A DNA stretch of 64,000 bases from Roseivirga misakiensis (GCF_001747105.1 NZ_MDGQ01000005.1:186001-250000); one strand, 5' to 3'; positions 42,674 to 52,111 are shown, numbered from the stretch's first letter. The notes: generated from the letters alone by a model not told the origin. Translations and numbers: made by a program.

Positions 42674-43858
42674 TTAAGCGGATGGTTTAGGGTTGAATGA
42701 TTTTTCAAGAATAAACCATACCAATAAAACATAGCCTAAAACGATCAATACCATGCTTTTCTCTGCAAATTCAGGGTACCAGCTTTGCCAAAGATCCCAA
42801 TAGAAGGCAGGGTCTGGTATTGTTTTATAGATGACCATTAGGGGCAAGGAGAGCAATCCGATTAGCAATACTTGGTTTGTTTTTAAATCTTTTAATTCGA
42901 ATAATATCCACGTGGCGATAAAAGGGAAACCTAGGTAGATGATTCTAGTCATGTCGCCCCCAGCCAAAATGCCAAAAGCAAAATACGTGAGGCTGAAAAT
43001 TAGCAATAGATTTCTTGTATTATCATACCGATAAGTGGCGCCGTATTGTCGCAACGTTAGAAATAGTGCTGGCCCAAAGGCCATGGACAAGGCTGCCAGC
43101 CACCTAACCATTTCAAAGGGGTTTAAAATTGCTTCTTTTGCTTGATAGGCTAACATCTGCAATGCATTCCTAGTGCTTTCCGTAGGTGTAAATTGTGCAT
43201 TTACAAGGTAGTTGGCCAATAGTGCCAAGACCAATCCTGCCACAATAAAAGGTATTTTATAAAAGCCCTCATCTGTTTTTTTATTGTGCCAAAGGCCGTA
43301 GACAAGCAGTATGCACATCAAGGCAATGAAGGATTCTTTTTGAATTGTGGCTAGTGGGGCAAGCCATATTAAATGAACGAAATTTCTCTTTACTACAAGC
43401 AAGAGAAAGAGTGCTTGAAAGCAATATAATGGGACGTCTACCGTGATTGGGTCGAAAGCATTTAGCCGGATTATTCCTGTCCAATGAAATAGCAACCAAG
43501 TAAAGCCGGCTAAAAACCATTTCAATTCAAAACCCAGGTGGCGCCAGAGCTCAAAAATCACCCATACGGATAGCAGTGTAAAGAGTAAGTTCACGTACTG
43601 AAAGTCTTTAATAATGCTTCCGGTATTTAAGAGGCTAGCTATTAAGGGCACGAGTATCCGTTGGCTAAATGGATGGGGGGCAATCACATCTTTAGCAGTA
43701 TCACTATTGCCTAGTAAAAGGTAAAGTTGCTCGTAATCGTTACCGTCGAATTGTGGGGCGAATTCATAGCTGAGTGGCTCTTGAACATCTTGATATCCAA
43801 AAAAAGATATCAATGCGACAGTCAAAAAAATGTATAGCCAATGGCGTTTGATTCGCAT
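42674..43858 (-). CDS. Polytopic membrane protein of unknown function
   Basis: The 394-residue protein has about ten hydrophobic helices spread over its whole length. These include WLYIFLTVALISFFG near the start, ALFLLLVV, ILLVYGLWH, IVAGLVLALLANYLVN, NLLLIFSLTYFAFGILAG and VLIVLGYVLLVWFIL near the end. A loop after helix 1 carries DGNDYEQLYLLLGNS and HPFSQRILVPL. Large loops facing outside and acidic residues there recall GT-C glycosyltransferases, but I see no decisive motif. It lies 62 bp upstream of the S15-peptidase gene on the same strand. Confidence 0.7.
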   Translation of the reverse strand: MRIKRHWLYIFLTVALISFFGYQDVQEPLSYEFAPQFDGNDYEQLYLLLGNSDTAKDVIAPHPFSQRILVPLIASLLNTGSIIKDFQYVNLLFTLLSVWVIFELWRHLGFELKWFLAGFTWLLFHWTGIIRLNAFDPITVDVPLYCFQALFLLLVVKRNFVHLIWLAPLATIQKESFIALMCILLVYGLWHNKKTDEGFYKIPFIVAGLVLALLANYLVNAQFTPTESTRNALQMLAYQAKEAILNPFEMVRWLAALSMAFGPALFLTLRQYGATYRYDNTRNLLLIFSLTYFAFGILAGGDMTRIIYLGFPFIATWILFELKDLKTNQVLLIGLLSLPLMVIYKTIPDPAFYWDLWQSWYPEFAEKSMVLIVLGYVLLVWFILEKSFNPKPSA

Positions 43859-43968
43859 GAAGTGAAAATATACAATTCGTATCTATTATTCACGCGAAAG
43901 AAAATATGAATAGCATATTTGACGGGAAACTTGAATCATAAATTTATTATCAAGTTTTTTGCATCGCT

Positions 43969-44421
43969 ATGATTGCTGTCATTCAAAGAGTTACAGAAGC
44001 TTCGGTTACCATTGATCATAAAGTAAAGTCCGCCATAGGGAAGGGGCTTATGATCTTGGTAGGGATCGTGGAAGACGATCGGCCAGAAGATATAGAATGG
44101 CTAAGCCGAAAAGTGATTAATATGCGCTTATTTCCTGATAGTGAAGGCGTTATGAATCGTAGTTTGGCAGATATCGATGGTGAAATATTGGTTGTGAGTC
44201 AATTTACCCTTCATGCAAGCACTAAAAAAGGGAATCGTCCTTCCTATATAAAAGCAGCAAAACCAGATAGTGCAATTCCATTATATGAGGCATTTAAAAG
44301 TCAGATTGAAAAGGATTTAGGCAAGCCAATTGGTAGCGGAGAATTTGGTGCAGATATGAAAGTGGCCCTTGTAAATGACGGCCCGGTGACGATTATTATA
44401 GATACAAAAGATAAGAAGTAA
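43969..44421 (+). CDS. dtd: D-aminoacyl-tRNA deacylase
   Basis: A 150-residue proofreading enzyme that removes D-amino acids (and glycine from tRNA-Ala) from tRNA. The DTD-fold blocks are MIAVIQRVTEASVTID, the cross-subunit SQFTLHA (Ser-Gln-x-Thr) and NDGPVTIIID (Gly-x-Pro motif), with KKGNRPSYIKAA between. The length is standard (145-150). The stop overlaps the next ATG as TAATG, so the MazG-type gene is coupled to it. Both fit a nucleotide/tRNA housekeeping role. Confidence 0.95.
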   Translation: MIAVIQRVTEASVTIDHKVKSAIGKGLMILVGIVEDDRPEDIEWLSRKVINMRLFPDSEGVMNRSLADIDGEILVVSQFTLHASTKKGNRPSYIKAAKPDSAIPLYEAFKSQIEKDLGKPIGSGEFGADMKVALVNDGPVTIIIDTKDKK

Positions 44422-44762
44422 TGAGCGGAGAAATTCAGAGTTTAAAAGCTGTTCAGGAAGAGGTAGATGAGTGGATAAAAAATGTGGGCGTACGCTACTT
44501 TAATGAGTTAACCAATATGGCTCAGTTGACAGAAGAAGTAGGAGAGGTAGCTCGCATAATTGCCCGTAGATATGGGGAGCAATCTGAGAAGGAATCGGAT
44601 AAAGAGAAAGATTTAGGCGAAGAATTGGCCGATGTAATGTTTGTCGTCGTATGTTTGGCAAATCAAACAGGAGTTGACTTACAGGCTGTCTGGGATGCAC
44701 GAATGGCGAAGAAGACCTCTCGGGATAAAGACAGGCATAAGAATAATGAAAAACTACACTAA
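44421..44762 (+). CDS. MazG-family nucleotide pyrophosphohydrolase
   Basis: A 113-residue all-alpha NTP pyrophosphohydrolase. The metal site is visible as LTEEVGEVARII (Glu-Glu-x2-Glu) and, after an intervening segment, GEELADVMFVVVCLAN (Glu-x2-Asp), the MazG arrangement. FNELTNMAQLTEEVGE precedes it. It is a single-domain form, shorter than E. coli MazG. It probably removes non-standard nucleoside triphosphates. It starts with a one-base overlap with dtd. Confidence 0.9.
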   Translation: MSGEIQSLKAVQEEVDEWIKNVGVRYFNELTNMAQLTEEVGEVARIIARRYGEQSEKESDKEKDLGEELADVMFVVVCLANQTGVDLQAVWDARMAKKTSRDKDRHKNNEKLH

Positions 44763-44772
44763 AATAGATAAG

Positions 44773-45633
44773 ATGAGAAGGAGTATGACATGGGTGATTG
44801 TGTTATTGACCGTAACGACGGTAGCATTTTCGCAGAAACCCGCTGGCTATAGTTTCAATGTGGGCGATAAATTCTCTTTGACAAGAGTTACGGATATTAC
44901 AACTCAGCAACAGGTGAGTGGTCAGGCGACTGAGATTTCTGAGGTGACTACGACTGAGGAATTACTCGAGGTGGTGAATATCCAAAACAACATTTTCACT
45001 ATTAGAGTCACGCCTATCCGAAGGAAACTGAGTGTAACTGCTCCAATGATGTCTCAGGAAATGGATTCTGACCGTCCTGGTGATCAGAACCTACCATTTA
45101 AGCTTATGGTTGGTGAATCTTATACTTTTTCTATGGATAAAACAGGTACCATACTTGAGTTTAAAGAACTTAATAAGATGCGTGCTTCAATACGTAAAAA
45201 GTTTACCACATCCAGGTTTGCAGCGGCAGCTGATGATTTATTGAGTGTTTTTAGCGACGATGCTTTAAAAAGAAGCCTAGAAGCGCAGTTTAATATCTAC
45301 GATGTAAGCGGCGGAAATACTTGGACTAAAAGAATGACGACCGTCTCTGCTGAATTGCCTATTGATTTAAATAATACTTACCGATGGGGAAATGACAATA
45401 CTATACTTGTTCAGTCTCCTCTTGCAGTAAATGGCACTTCAGTCATTTCAGGTATGAACATGAGGTTTGAGATGACTGGTGATCAAGAGTCTACAATTAA
45501 TCTGGATCAGCAAGTTGGGTTTCCAAAGAAAACAGAAACGGTACAAACGCTAAAAGGTGAAATGGAGGTACAAAACACTAAAGTGCCTACCACTATGATC
45601 ACTAAAGTGACTTCTACTATCACAAAGAAGTAA
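44773..45633 (+). CDS. Secreted hypothetical protein (DUF6263-like)
   Basis: The 286-residue product has a signal peptide (residues 1-21, ending VAFSQ). It then has a beta-rich body with repeated Thr-rich strands, such as GDKFSLTRVTDITTQQ, FTIRVTPIRRKLSV, FKLMVGESYTFSMDKTGTI and INLDQQVGFPKKTET. It resembles Bacteroidota proteins labelled DUF6263, which I recall without function; that link is uncertain. The start is ATG 44773, 10 bp after the MazG stop and fitting the signal peptide. An in-frame ATG at 44746 adds nine residues and overlaps the MazG gene. Confidence 0.65.
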   Translation: MRRSMTWVIVLLTVTTVAFSQKPAGYSFNVGDKFSLTRVTDITTQQQVSGQATEISEVTTTEELLEVVNIQNNIFTIRVTPIRRKLSVTAPMMSQEMDSDRPGDQNLPFKLMVGESYTFSMDKTGTILEFKELNKMRASIRKKFTTSRFAAAADDLLSVFSDDALKRSLEAQFNIYDVSGGNTWTKRMTTVSAELPIDLNNTYRWGNDNTILVQSPLAVNGTSVISGMNMRFEMTGDQESTINLDQQVGFPKKTETVQTLKGEMEVQNTKVPTTMITKVTSTITKK

Positions 45634-45717
45634 TTTATAGCCTGATTTTGAATCGATTGGGTTAGAATTGCGTTTGTTTTCAGTAAACACAGTGGTAACT
45701 AATAAACGCATATAAGC

Positions 45718-46494
45718 ATGATAGTGCTTGAGGTACTTGGTTGGGTTTTAGCATCATTTATTCTGTTAAATGTGGTGCTTTACTTTGTGGAACCCAGCCT
45801 GATAGCCATCAGCTTTTCTCTCATTTTAAGGCTCTTTTTTAAGAATCCGCCCATAGTTGATGTAGACGAGCATTTCAAGGGGCATCAATTATTAAAAGAC
45901 AATTGGGAAGTGATTCGAGATGAATTACTTGAAGTCTTGAAAGATGAGTCGAGTATCCCAAAATTCCACGAAATCGATAAAATTCAACGGTTTATCGCCG
46001 ATGGGGATAAAGCTGCATGGCGAATATTCATGTTTATGGGATACAATAACTGGCAAGAGGCCAATTGTGCCAGAGCCCCTAAAACGACGGCGCTTTTGAA
46101 GCAGTTGCCCGATATTACCACCGCCATGTTTTCCATTTTAAGCCCCTATAAGCATATTCCACCACACAATGGGTTTTACAAAGGTGTATATCGTTATCAC
46201 TTAGGGTTGGTAATTCCTAAGAATGGCGAATGCTACATTGTAAATGGCGGTGAGCGCTATGATTGGCAAGAGGGAGAAGACATTCTATTTGACGATACCT
46301 ACAAACATGCTGTTTGGAATAAGACTGATGAGACCAGAGTGGTCCTTTTTTGTGATGTTTTCCGAACTGATTTGCCCAAATTCTTCCAACCGATCAATCG
46401 ATGGGTTTACGGTCTTAGGGAAAGAAGCGGTCGATTGAAAAAAGTAATAAAGAATGCCGAGGTACAGGTGGATTTGAAACCTGAAAACGCTTAA
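45718..46494 (+). CDS. Aspartyl/asparaginyl beta-hydroxylase-family protein, membrane-anchored
   Basis: A 258-residue protein. It has an N-terminal hydrophobic helix (about 3-38, VLGWVLASFILLNVVLYF) and then a 2-oxoglutarate/Fe(II) oxygenase-like domain. Family blocks are SILSPYKHIPPHNGFY (iron-binding His near PPHNG), RYHLGLVIPK, and DILFDDTYKHAVWN (second His), with RVVLFCDVFR for 2-oxoglutarate. This domain hydroxylates Asp/Asn in proteins or the acyl chains of lipid A (LpxO type). An LpxO-like role would fit the N-terminal membrane anchor, but is inference. Confidence 0.87.
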   Translation: MIVLEVLGWVLASFILLNVVLYFVEPSLIAISFSLILRLFFKNPPIVDVDEHFKGHQLLKDNWEVIRDELLEVLKDESSIPKFHEIDKIQRFIADGDKAAWRIFMFMGYNNWQEANCARAPKTTALLKQLPDITTAMFSILSPYKHIPPHNGFYKGVYRYHLGLVIPKNGECYIVNGGERYDWQEGEDILFDDTYKHAVWNKTDETRVVLFCDVFRTDLPKFFQPINRWVYGLRERSGRLKKVIKNAEVQVDLKPENA

Positions 46495-47189
46495 ACCACT
46501 AGCTTTCCGTCAATCAATCTCGGTACAATGTCAAATTCATCTGTCTTAGAACAGTAATCAATATCCTTCATGATACCGAACTTCGATAAACGGTTGGCAT
46601 GATTACTTCTGCTGATATAATAGTGTAAATCTGTCTGCATGCTTTCATACAGATAGAAGGCAGAGGTTACTGCATCAGATTCAAATGTGGCTTGCTTTTT
46701 TACCCCATCGCAAATTGCACCTGCAAATAGGCTGTCTTCTAAATTGTACTTTCCTTTCCAGCCTGCGCAAAAGAGTAAAATGTCTCTTTCTTGAGTCAAT
46801 AGATACTTGACAGTGGCCGAAAGGTTTAAAAATGCACCGATGATTACATCTGGAGCCTCCTTTGAAAGTTCAATGGCCCGAGTTCCATTAGTAGTTGTAG
46901 CGGCGATCGCCTTGCCTTTCAATTCTGGTAGCATATAATCGAACGGAGAGTTGCCAATCTGGAACTGGGGCAATTTTTCACCACCACGTTCTCCCGCCAT
47001 TACATAACCTTCTTTACCCAAGGCCTCGCACTCCTCTACAGTGGCCACTGGCGTCACGCTCTTTACGCCAGAACCAAGACCTGCTACCATGCAGGACGTG
47101 GCTCTGAGTATATCTATAATGACCACACATTTATCCGATACATCAAATTGATGAATGAGTTCAGGTGTGTAACAAACGTCTATTTTCAT
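46491..47189 (-). CDS. comB: 2-phosphosulfolactate phosphatase
   Basis: A 232-residue Mg-dependent phosphatase of the ComB family that converts 2-phosphosulfolactate to sulfolactate. Family blocks are VVIIDILRATSCMVAGLG (N-terminal Asp-containing block), VMAGERGGEKLPQF, IAATTTNGTRAIELS and LLFCAGWKGKYNLEDSLFAG. The 232-residue length agrees with the family. In methanogens the product feeds coenzyme M; in bacteria it can yield sulfolactate or, through sulfopyruvate, cysteate. It starts immediately after the gcvT stop (no gap) and so is translationally linked to it. The plus-strand hydroxylase gene overlaps its 3' end by 4 bp. Confidence 0.9.
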   Translation of the reverse strand: MKIDVCYTPELIHQFDVSDKCVVIIDILRATSCMVAGLGSGVKSVTPVATVEECEALGKEGYVMAGERGGEKLPQFQIGNSPFDYMLPELKGKAIAATTTNGTRAIELSKEAPDVIIGAFLNLSATVKYLLTQERDILLFCAGWKGKYNLEDSLFAGAICDGVKKQATFESDAVTSAFYLYESMQTDLHYYISRSNHANRLSKFGIMKDIDYCSKTDEFDIVPRLIDGKLVV

Positions 47190-48281
47190 TTAGTCTTTCT
47201 TGTAGAAAGGTAGTTTGACTACCTCGGCTTTCAGCCTTCTTTTTCTTACCGCAACCAAGATTTCGGTGCCGGATTTACTATGCTCTTTGGTTACATAACC
47301 TAGACCGATTCCATAACCTAGGCAAGGAGACATAGTACCTGATGTTACTTCGCCAATCACATTTTCATTGGTATCTAACAACTCGTAGTGACTTCTAGGA
47401 ATACCTTTGTCGATCATTTTAAAAGCGACGAGTTTTGTTTTAACACCCGCTTCTTTTTCTGCTAGTAAAGCAGCAGAATTAGTGAATTCTTTAGTGAATT
47501 TCGTAACCCAACCAAGTCCTGCAGCCAGTGGTGAAGTTTCGTCTGTAATATCATTTCCATAAAGGCAATAGCCCATTTCTAGCCTTAAAGTATCACGAGC
47601 GCCTAAACCGATCGGTTTAATACCAAGATCTTTTCCAGCTTCAAAGATTTGATTCCAAACGGATTCTGCGTGATCATTGTGCAAGTAGATTTCAAACCCA
47701 CCAGCACCTGTATAACCTGTGGCAGAAATAATGACGTTTGGTACCCCAGCGAATGGTCCAACCACAAAGTTGTAGTACTTGATCTCGGAAAGGTTTACTT
47801 CAGTAAGTGATTGAAGGGCTTCAATTGCTTTTGGTCCTTGTACGGCAAACAATGAATAATCATCAGATACATTCATCATTTTTACTCCTTTGGTATTGAA
47901 TTTTGTTACCCAATTCCAGTCTTTTTCAATGTTGGAAGCATTGACTACGAGCATATACTTTTCAGCATTGAATCTGTAAACCAAAAGATCGTCAACTACA
48001 CCACCAGTTTCGTTGGGGAAATATGAATATTGTGCTTGACCATCTACAAGTTTGGAGGCATCGTTACTCGTGACTCTTTGAATTAAATCCAAAGCATCAG
48101 GTCCTTCGAGAACAAATTCACCCATGTGAGAAACATCAAAAACACCTACGCCATCTCTAACGGTGTTATGCTCTTCAATATCAGATGAATATCTAACAGG
48201 CATATTATAGCCAGCGAAAGGTGTCATTTTGGCTCCAAGGCCCTCGTGAAGGTCGTTTAATGCTACTTTTTTGATTTCCAT
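47190..48281 (-). CDS. gcvT: Aminomethyltransferase (glycine cleavage T protein)
   Basis: The 363-residue folate-dependent enzyme takes the aminomethyl group from GcvH and gives methylene-THF plus ammonia. Blocks include [47 protein letters not shown] (Asp for THF), [13 protein letters not shown] and [18 protein letters not shown]. The start is set at ATG 48281, 16 nt after a TACTTTTG -7 box. The longer reading from 48326 adds 15 residues unlike the family. gcvH and gcvP are not adjacent. comB follows without a gap. Confidence 0.95.
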   Translation of the reverse strand: MEIKKVALNDLHEGLGAKMTPFAGYNMPVRYSSDIEEHNTVRDGVGVFDVSHMGEFVLEGPDALDLIQRVTSNDASKLVDGQAQYSYFPNETGGVVDDLLVYRFNAEKYMLVVNASNIEKDWNWVTKFNTKGVKMMNVSDDYSLFAVQGPKAIEALQSLTEVNLSEIKYYNFVVGPFAGVPNVIISATGYTGAGGFEIYLHNDHAESVWNQIFEAGKDLGIKPIGLGARDTLRLEMGYCLYGNDITDETSPLAAGLGWVTKFTKEFTNSAALLAEKEAGVKTKLVAFKMIDKGIPRSHYELLDTNENVIGEVTSGTMSPCLGYGIGLGYVTKEHSKSGTEILVAVRKRRLKAEVVKLPFYKKD

Positions 48282-48303
48282 ATTTCCATAAGTTTTCCGC
48301 TGA

Positions 48304-48311
48304 CAAAAGTA
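48304..48311 (-). promoter_or_regulatory. TAnnTTTG -7 element for gcvT-comB
   Basis: On the minus strand, TACTTTTG (48311-48304) is a full match to the -7 consensus. No clear -33 box is seen. Transcription would start near 48297, after the alternative start at 48326. Confidence 0.5.
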
Positions 48312-48465
48312 ACTATAGGACGTCATAAAAAGGTGATACAGGCAAAAAAGTTAAGCCTCATAAAAAGTATAACTATTTAATTAGTTGATTAATTTAAAAA
48401 AGTGTGCAACATTTAGCATTGCTTTTCCATCTAACTTTTAACAACTCAAATCAAAACGGTCAGAC

Positions 48466-50847
48466 ATGTTTAAGAATTTCTTTAAAGTAACAGTAAGGAG
48501 TTTACTGAAGAGTAAGCTTTTTGTCCTCATTAATATCATCGGATTGGGACTGGCACTATCGTGTTGCATAGTGGCTTTTCTCAATTACGATTTTGCCACA
48601 ACTTTTGACAAGCAACATGAAAATTACGATGAGCTATACTCGATAGCCGTCTATCGCGATCAGGCTGGGGCACGAATCCCATTTACAATGGTGCCGATGC
48701 CTTTGGGACCCAATTTGAAGGATGAAATACCTGGTTTAAAAGGAGTATCCAGATTTCATAGGGCTGGAGTGACCATTAAAAGGGATGAAAATGTTTTCAA
48801 TAGAAGAACTGCTTTCGTTGATGACGACTTTCTGGACATGTTTACGTTTCCGATACTTTACGGAAATAAGGAGGCATACAAAGAACTCTCTAGCGTGTTA
48901 ATTTCCGCGCGAACGGCATTGTCTCTATTTGGAAAAGAAAACGCTGTTGGTGAGAGAATAGAGGTTGTTCAACAAGAAGGAGCCAACCTTTTCCTTACAG
49001 TAGGGGGCGTATTCGAAGATGTGGGACTCAAGAGTACTTTACAGTTTCAGCTTATTGCTGACTTCGAGAATTATCACAGGTTTTTTGATGTCGAGAAAGG
49101 CGATTGGGGTCAATTTCTGGATGGAGTTTTTATTCAAACTGAAGACCCAAGCGTGATCAATACTGCTCCAGCATTGATTCAGAAATATGCTGACCTTCAA
49201 AATGACGCAAGAAAGGATTTTCAAGTTCAAAGTTTCTGGGTTCAGAATATGGAGGATTTGCCGTTCAATCAAAGAGATATGAACGGGAGGAGTCTTGGTG
49301 CTGAAGCATTGAATGCAGCGCATATTATGGCGCCTGGTATCATGGCGATATTAATTCTGCTACTGGCCTGTTTTAACTTTACTAATACGGCAATTGCTAT
49401 GTCTAATAAGCGATTGAAAGAGATTGGTATTCGTAAAACCGTAGGGGGTAGTAGAGGGCAGTTAGTATTTCAATTTCTTGGAGAGAATTTACTGCTTTGC
49501 TTGCTATCACTTGGTGTAGGGCTAGTTTGTGCATTGTGGCTTGTGCCTCAGTATAGCAATATGTGGCCGAACATGGATATCCTTATGAGTTTGAAGGAAA
49601 ACCCCAAACTTGTAGTTTTTCTTACAGCAGTATTATTGACGACTGCACTTTTAGCGGGCGGGTACCCAGCACTTTTTGTCAGTAAGTTTAGACCTGTGGC
49701 CATTTTAAGAGGAACGCTTAAGGTTGGTAGCTCAAGTATACTTTCTAAAGTGCTGCTTGGCTTCCAGTTTATGATTTCAATTCTGGCATTAATTTGCGGC
49801 TTCGCATTCTTACAAAATTCTTCCTATCAAAAGAAAATTGATCAGGGCTACGATAAAGAAAGCATGATCATAGTGCCATTGGCTACGCCGCTAGAAGCAG
49901 AGCGGTTTAAAGCTGCGGTTATGGAAAACCCAGCAATTGATCAGCTTTCATTAACCCGTCACCACGTAGGTTGGGGAGCGAGTGGGGCACCAATAAAGAG
50001 TGATGGCCAAGAGTACGAAATCACTATCATGGATGTTGGGCTTAATTACGCAGAGGTTACAGGATTTTCTGTGTTAGAAGGCCGTGGTTTTAATGAACAA
50101 AATAAAGAATTGGATCGCGTTGGAAGTATTCTCGTCAATGAGAAAATGGCCGAACAATACGGCTGGGAGAACGCCGTCGGGCAGCAGGTAACGCTTTATG
50201 ACTCTATCCGCTATAACGTGGTAGGTATGGTGAAGGACTTTTTCATCTTTGGTCTTTGGGAAGAGCTTGATCCGATGATGATACGCTTGCGGGACGATAA
50301 CGAACTATCGTTGGTCGTAGCCCGTGTATCGCCTGATAGAATCCAAGAAGTGAAAACCTATATGGAAGGTAAATGGGCCGAATTGATTACCGATCGTCCA
50401 ACTGATGTATTAATTCACGAACAAAATGTTTTGGGTGGCGCAAGAACTGTAAATGATAATATTGTGGCCATCTTCCTGTTTCTGGCTGTTATTGCTGTGG
50501 TGTTATCGGCTATCGGGCTCTTTACACTGGTATCCATAAATATTCAAAGTAGAACAAAGGAGATTGGAATCCGGAAGGTGTTAGGAGCATCCATCGGTAG
50601 AATTGGAACTATTATTAATAGACCGTTTTTAATTATCGTTGCGATCGCGTCGGTATTGGGTGCCATAGCTGCATTTATGTTGACGGGTAGCTTAATGGAT
50701 ATGATATGGAAATATCACATGGATTTGAACCTTTACAGTTTCTTATTACCAATAGTTTCCCTGCTTTTAATTTCGCTGCTCTCAATCTCTGGGAAGGTTA
50801 TAAAAGCCGCAAAAAGGAATCCTGTAGAGTCTCTCCGATATGAATAA
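48466..50847 (+). CDS. FtsX/MacB-type ABC transporter permease
   Basis: A 793-residue permease with the duplicated layout common in Bacteroidota. An N-terminal helix (about 15-40) is followed by a periplasmic MacB-core domain (about 50-270). A first FtsX domain (about 280-420) contains NKRLKEIGIRKTVGGSRGQL. A further helix near 425-450 precedes a second periplasmic domain. A second FtsX domain (about 660-790) contains QSRTKEIGIRKVLGASIGRI. The end reads AAKRNPVESLRYE. It probably drives export or membrane-protein extraction with a separate MacB-type ATPase, such as that at 60.2 kb. No ATPase or membrane-fusion gene is adjacent. A hairpin terminator follows. Confidence 0.9.
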   Translation: MFKNFFKVTVRSLLKSKLFVLINIIGLGLALSCCIVAFLNYDFATTFDKQHENYDELYSIAVYRDQAGARIPFTMVPMPLGPNLKDEIPGLKGVSRFHRAGVTIKRDENVFNRRTAFVDDDFLDMFTFPILYGNKEAYKELSSVLISARTALSLFGKENAVGERIEVVQQEGANLFLTVGGVFEDVGLKSTLQFQLIADFENYHRFFDVEKGDWGQFLDGVFIQTEDPSVINTAPALIQKYADLQNDARKDFQVQSFWVQNMEDLPFNQRDMNGRSLGAEALNAAHIMAPGIMAILILLLACFNFTNTAIAMSNKRLKEIGIRKTVGGSRGQLVFQFLGENLLLCLLSLGVGLVCALWLVPQYSNMWPNMDILMSLKENPKLVVFLTAVLLTTALLAGGYPALFVSKFRPVAILRGTLKVGSSSILSKVLLGFQFMISILALICGFAFLQNSSYQKKIDQGYDKESMIIVPLATPLEAERFKAAVMENPAIDQLSLTRHHVGWGASGAPIKSDGQEYEITIMDVGLNYAEVTGFSVLEGRGFNEQNKELDRVGSILVNEKMAEQYGWENAVGQQVTLYDSIRYNVVGMVKDFFIFGLWEELDPMMIRLRDDNELSLVVARVSPDRIQEVKTYMEGKWAELITDRPTDVLIHEQNVLGGARTVNDNIVAIFLFLAVIAVVLSAIGLFTLVSINIQSRTKEIGIRKVLGASIGRIGTIINRPFLIIVAIASVLGAIAAFMLTGSLMDMIWKYHMDLNLYSFLLPIVSLLLISLLSISGKVIKAAKRNPVESLRYE

Positions 50848-50860
50848 AGCGTCATAAGAA

Positions 50861-50890
50861 AGAGCCAGTTTCAAACTGGCTCTTTTTTTT
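50861..50890 (+). terminator. Rho-independent terminator after the FtsX-type permease
   Basis: AGAGCCAGTTT (50861-50871), one base, and AAACTGGCTCT (50873-50883) form a near-perfect stem (the inner pairs would open to form the loop). A long T-run to 50890 follows. Confidence 0.85.
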
Positions 50891-50949
50891 GTAACCTAAT
50901 TCGACAAATACAAGTCTGTATTGTGTAACCACTTACGTTAACTAGACCT

Positions 50950-51414
50950 ATGAAAAGAAATAACCTCAAAATTCTCGCAGTTATTGTTCTCGCCGCCTCT
51001 AGTTTGGCCTTTACACTAAAACCAGATCGCGATGCTGCCGCTAAGGAAGAAATTAAAGAATTGATCTTAACGTCTTATGTCAATGGTGCTTTTAATGCAC
51101 TTGATGCTGATGCGATGAGAAAAGGTTTTCACGAAGATTTTGCCATTTACTCACCAAAGGGAGAAGCGATTAGCAAGTATCCTATCAAGGTTTGGGCCGA
51201 TGGTGTAGCAAAAAGAAAAGCCAACGACTACAACCCTGCCGATGTAAAAAACAAATGGGATCATAATTTTGCTTCAATAGACGTGACAGGAAATGCAGCT
51301 CAGGTTAAAATTGAGCTACATAATCTTGGCAAGCATGTCTATACCGATTATTTGAGTCTTTTGAAGTTCGAAAGTGGCTGGAGAATTGTCGCTAAGGTGT
51401 ATCACCAGCATTAA
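50950..51414 (+). CDS. Secreted NTF2-like (lumazine-binding-like) protein
   Basis: The 154-residue product has an N-terminal hydrophobic segment (about 7-22, ILAVIVLAASSLAFTL) acting as signal peptide or anchor. A SnoaL/NTF2-fold domain follows, with EEIKELILTSYVNGAFNALD, MRKGFHEDFAIYSP, IKVWADGVAKRK and the end FESGWRIVAKVYHQH. The pattern matches putative lumazine-binding proteins (Lumazine_bd_2), for which no catalysis is known. It lies alone between a terminator and rnhB (convergent). Enzymatic or binding role unknown. Confidence 0.8.
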   Translation: MKRNNLKILAVIVLAASSLAFTLKPDRDAAAKEEIKELILTSYVNGAFNALDADAMRKGFHEDFAIYSPKGEAISKYPIKVWADGVAKRKANDYNPADVKNKWDHNFASIDVTGNAAQVKIELHNLGKHVYTDYLSLLKFESGWRIVAKVYHQH

Positions 51415-51454
51415 TTAGTCAAAATCCCATCTTCAACCTGTTGAATTAGACTTT

Positions 51455-52051
51455 CTAAAACAGCTCAATTTGCTCTGGTAGTAAACGAAAGGATTTTCTG
51501 TGGAGAGGCGTTATGCCGAGTGTTTTAATGGCCTCTCTGTGCTTTTTTGTAGGATATCCAGCGTTTGTTTCCCAGCCGTACCCTGGGAATTTTTTCGCAG
51601 CCTCACTCATCAGCCGATCGCGGTGTGTTTTTGCTAAAATTGATGCAGCGGCTATCGACATATACTTACCATCACCTTTAATGATGCATTCATGAGCGAT
51701 ATTAGGATAGGCTTTAAAGCGGTTACCGTCGATGAGTAGTAGTTCTGGTCTTACTTTTAATACATCTACTGCTCGATGCATTGCCAGGAATGAGGCATTT
51801 AAAATATTGATTTCATCAATTTCAGTTTCACTCACTTCAACAACTTCATAAGCAATAGCATCGCGCTTTATCTCAATTTCCAGTTTCTCCAAAACTTTCT
51901 TCGTGAGCTTTTTGGAGTCGTTAAGGGTTTCATTCTGGTAGTCGGTTGGAAGTATAACAGCTGCTGCTACTACGGGACCAGCCAATGGGCCTCGTCCGGC
52001 CTCATCGCAACCAGCCTCTATTTTTCCAGATCCAAAACTTGACTTCAACAT
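51455..52051 (-). CDS. rnhB: Ribonuclease HII
   Basis: A 198-residue nuclease that removes single ribonucleotides and RNA from RNA-DNA hybrids. The catalytic blocks are EAGCDEAGRGPLAGPVVAAA (Asp16, Glu17 region), LLIDGNRF (third Asp) and SIAAASILAKTHRD (fourth Asp). The typical LRPEF-like end block is LRLLPEQIELF here. The length is standard. It diverges from the Nudix gene across 60 bp. Confidence 0.95.
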   Translation of the reverse strand: MLKSSFGSGKIEAGCDEAGRGPLAGPVVAAAVILPTDYQNETLNDSKKLTKKVLEKLEIEIKRDAIAYEVVEVSETEIDEINILNASFLAMHRAVDVLKVRPELLLIDGNRFKAYPNIAHECIIKGDGKYMSIAAASILAKTHRDRLMSEAAKKFPGYGWETNAGYPTKKHREAIKTLGITPLHRKSFRLLPEQIELF

Positions 52052-52099
52052 GCTTAGGATAAACTTAGAGAGTTAAGCGTAGAACTTGAAACCTTTCTA

Positions 52100-52107
52100 T
52101 AATTTTG
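52100..52107 (+). promoter_or_regulatory. TAnnTTTG -7 element four bases before a start codon
   Basis: TAATTTTG at 52100-52107 is a full -7 match, but no -33 box is evident. In Bacteroidota the start site lies only a few bases after this box, at about 52111-52112, i.e. at the ATG of the Nudix gene (52112). The mRNA may be leaderless. Confidence 0.4.
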
Positions 52108-52111
52108 CGCC

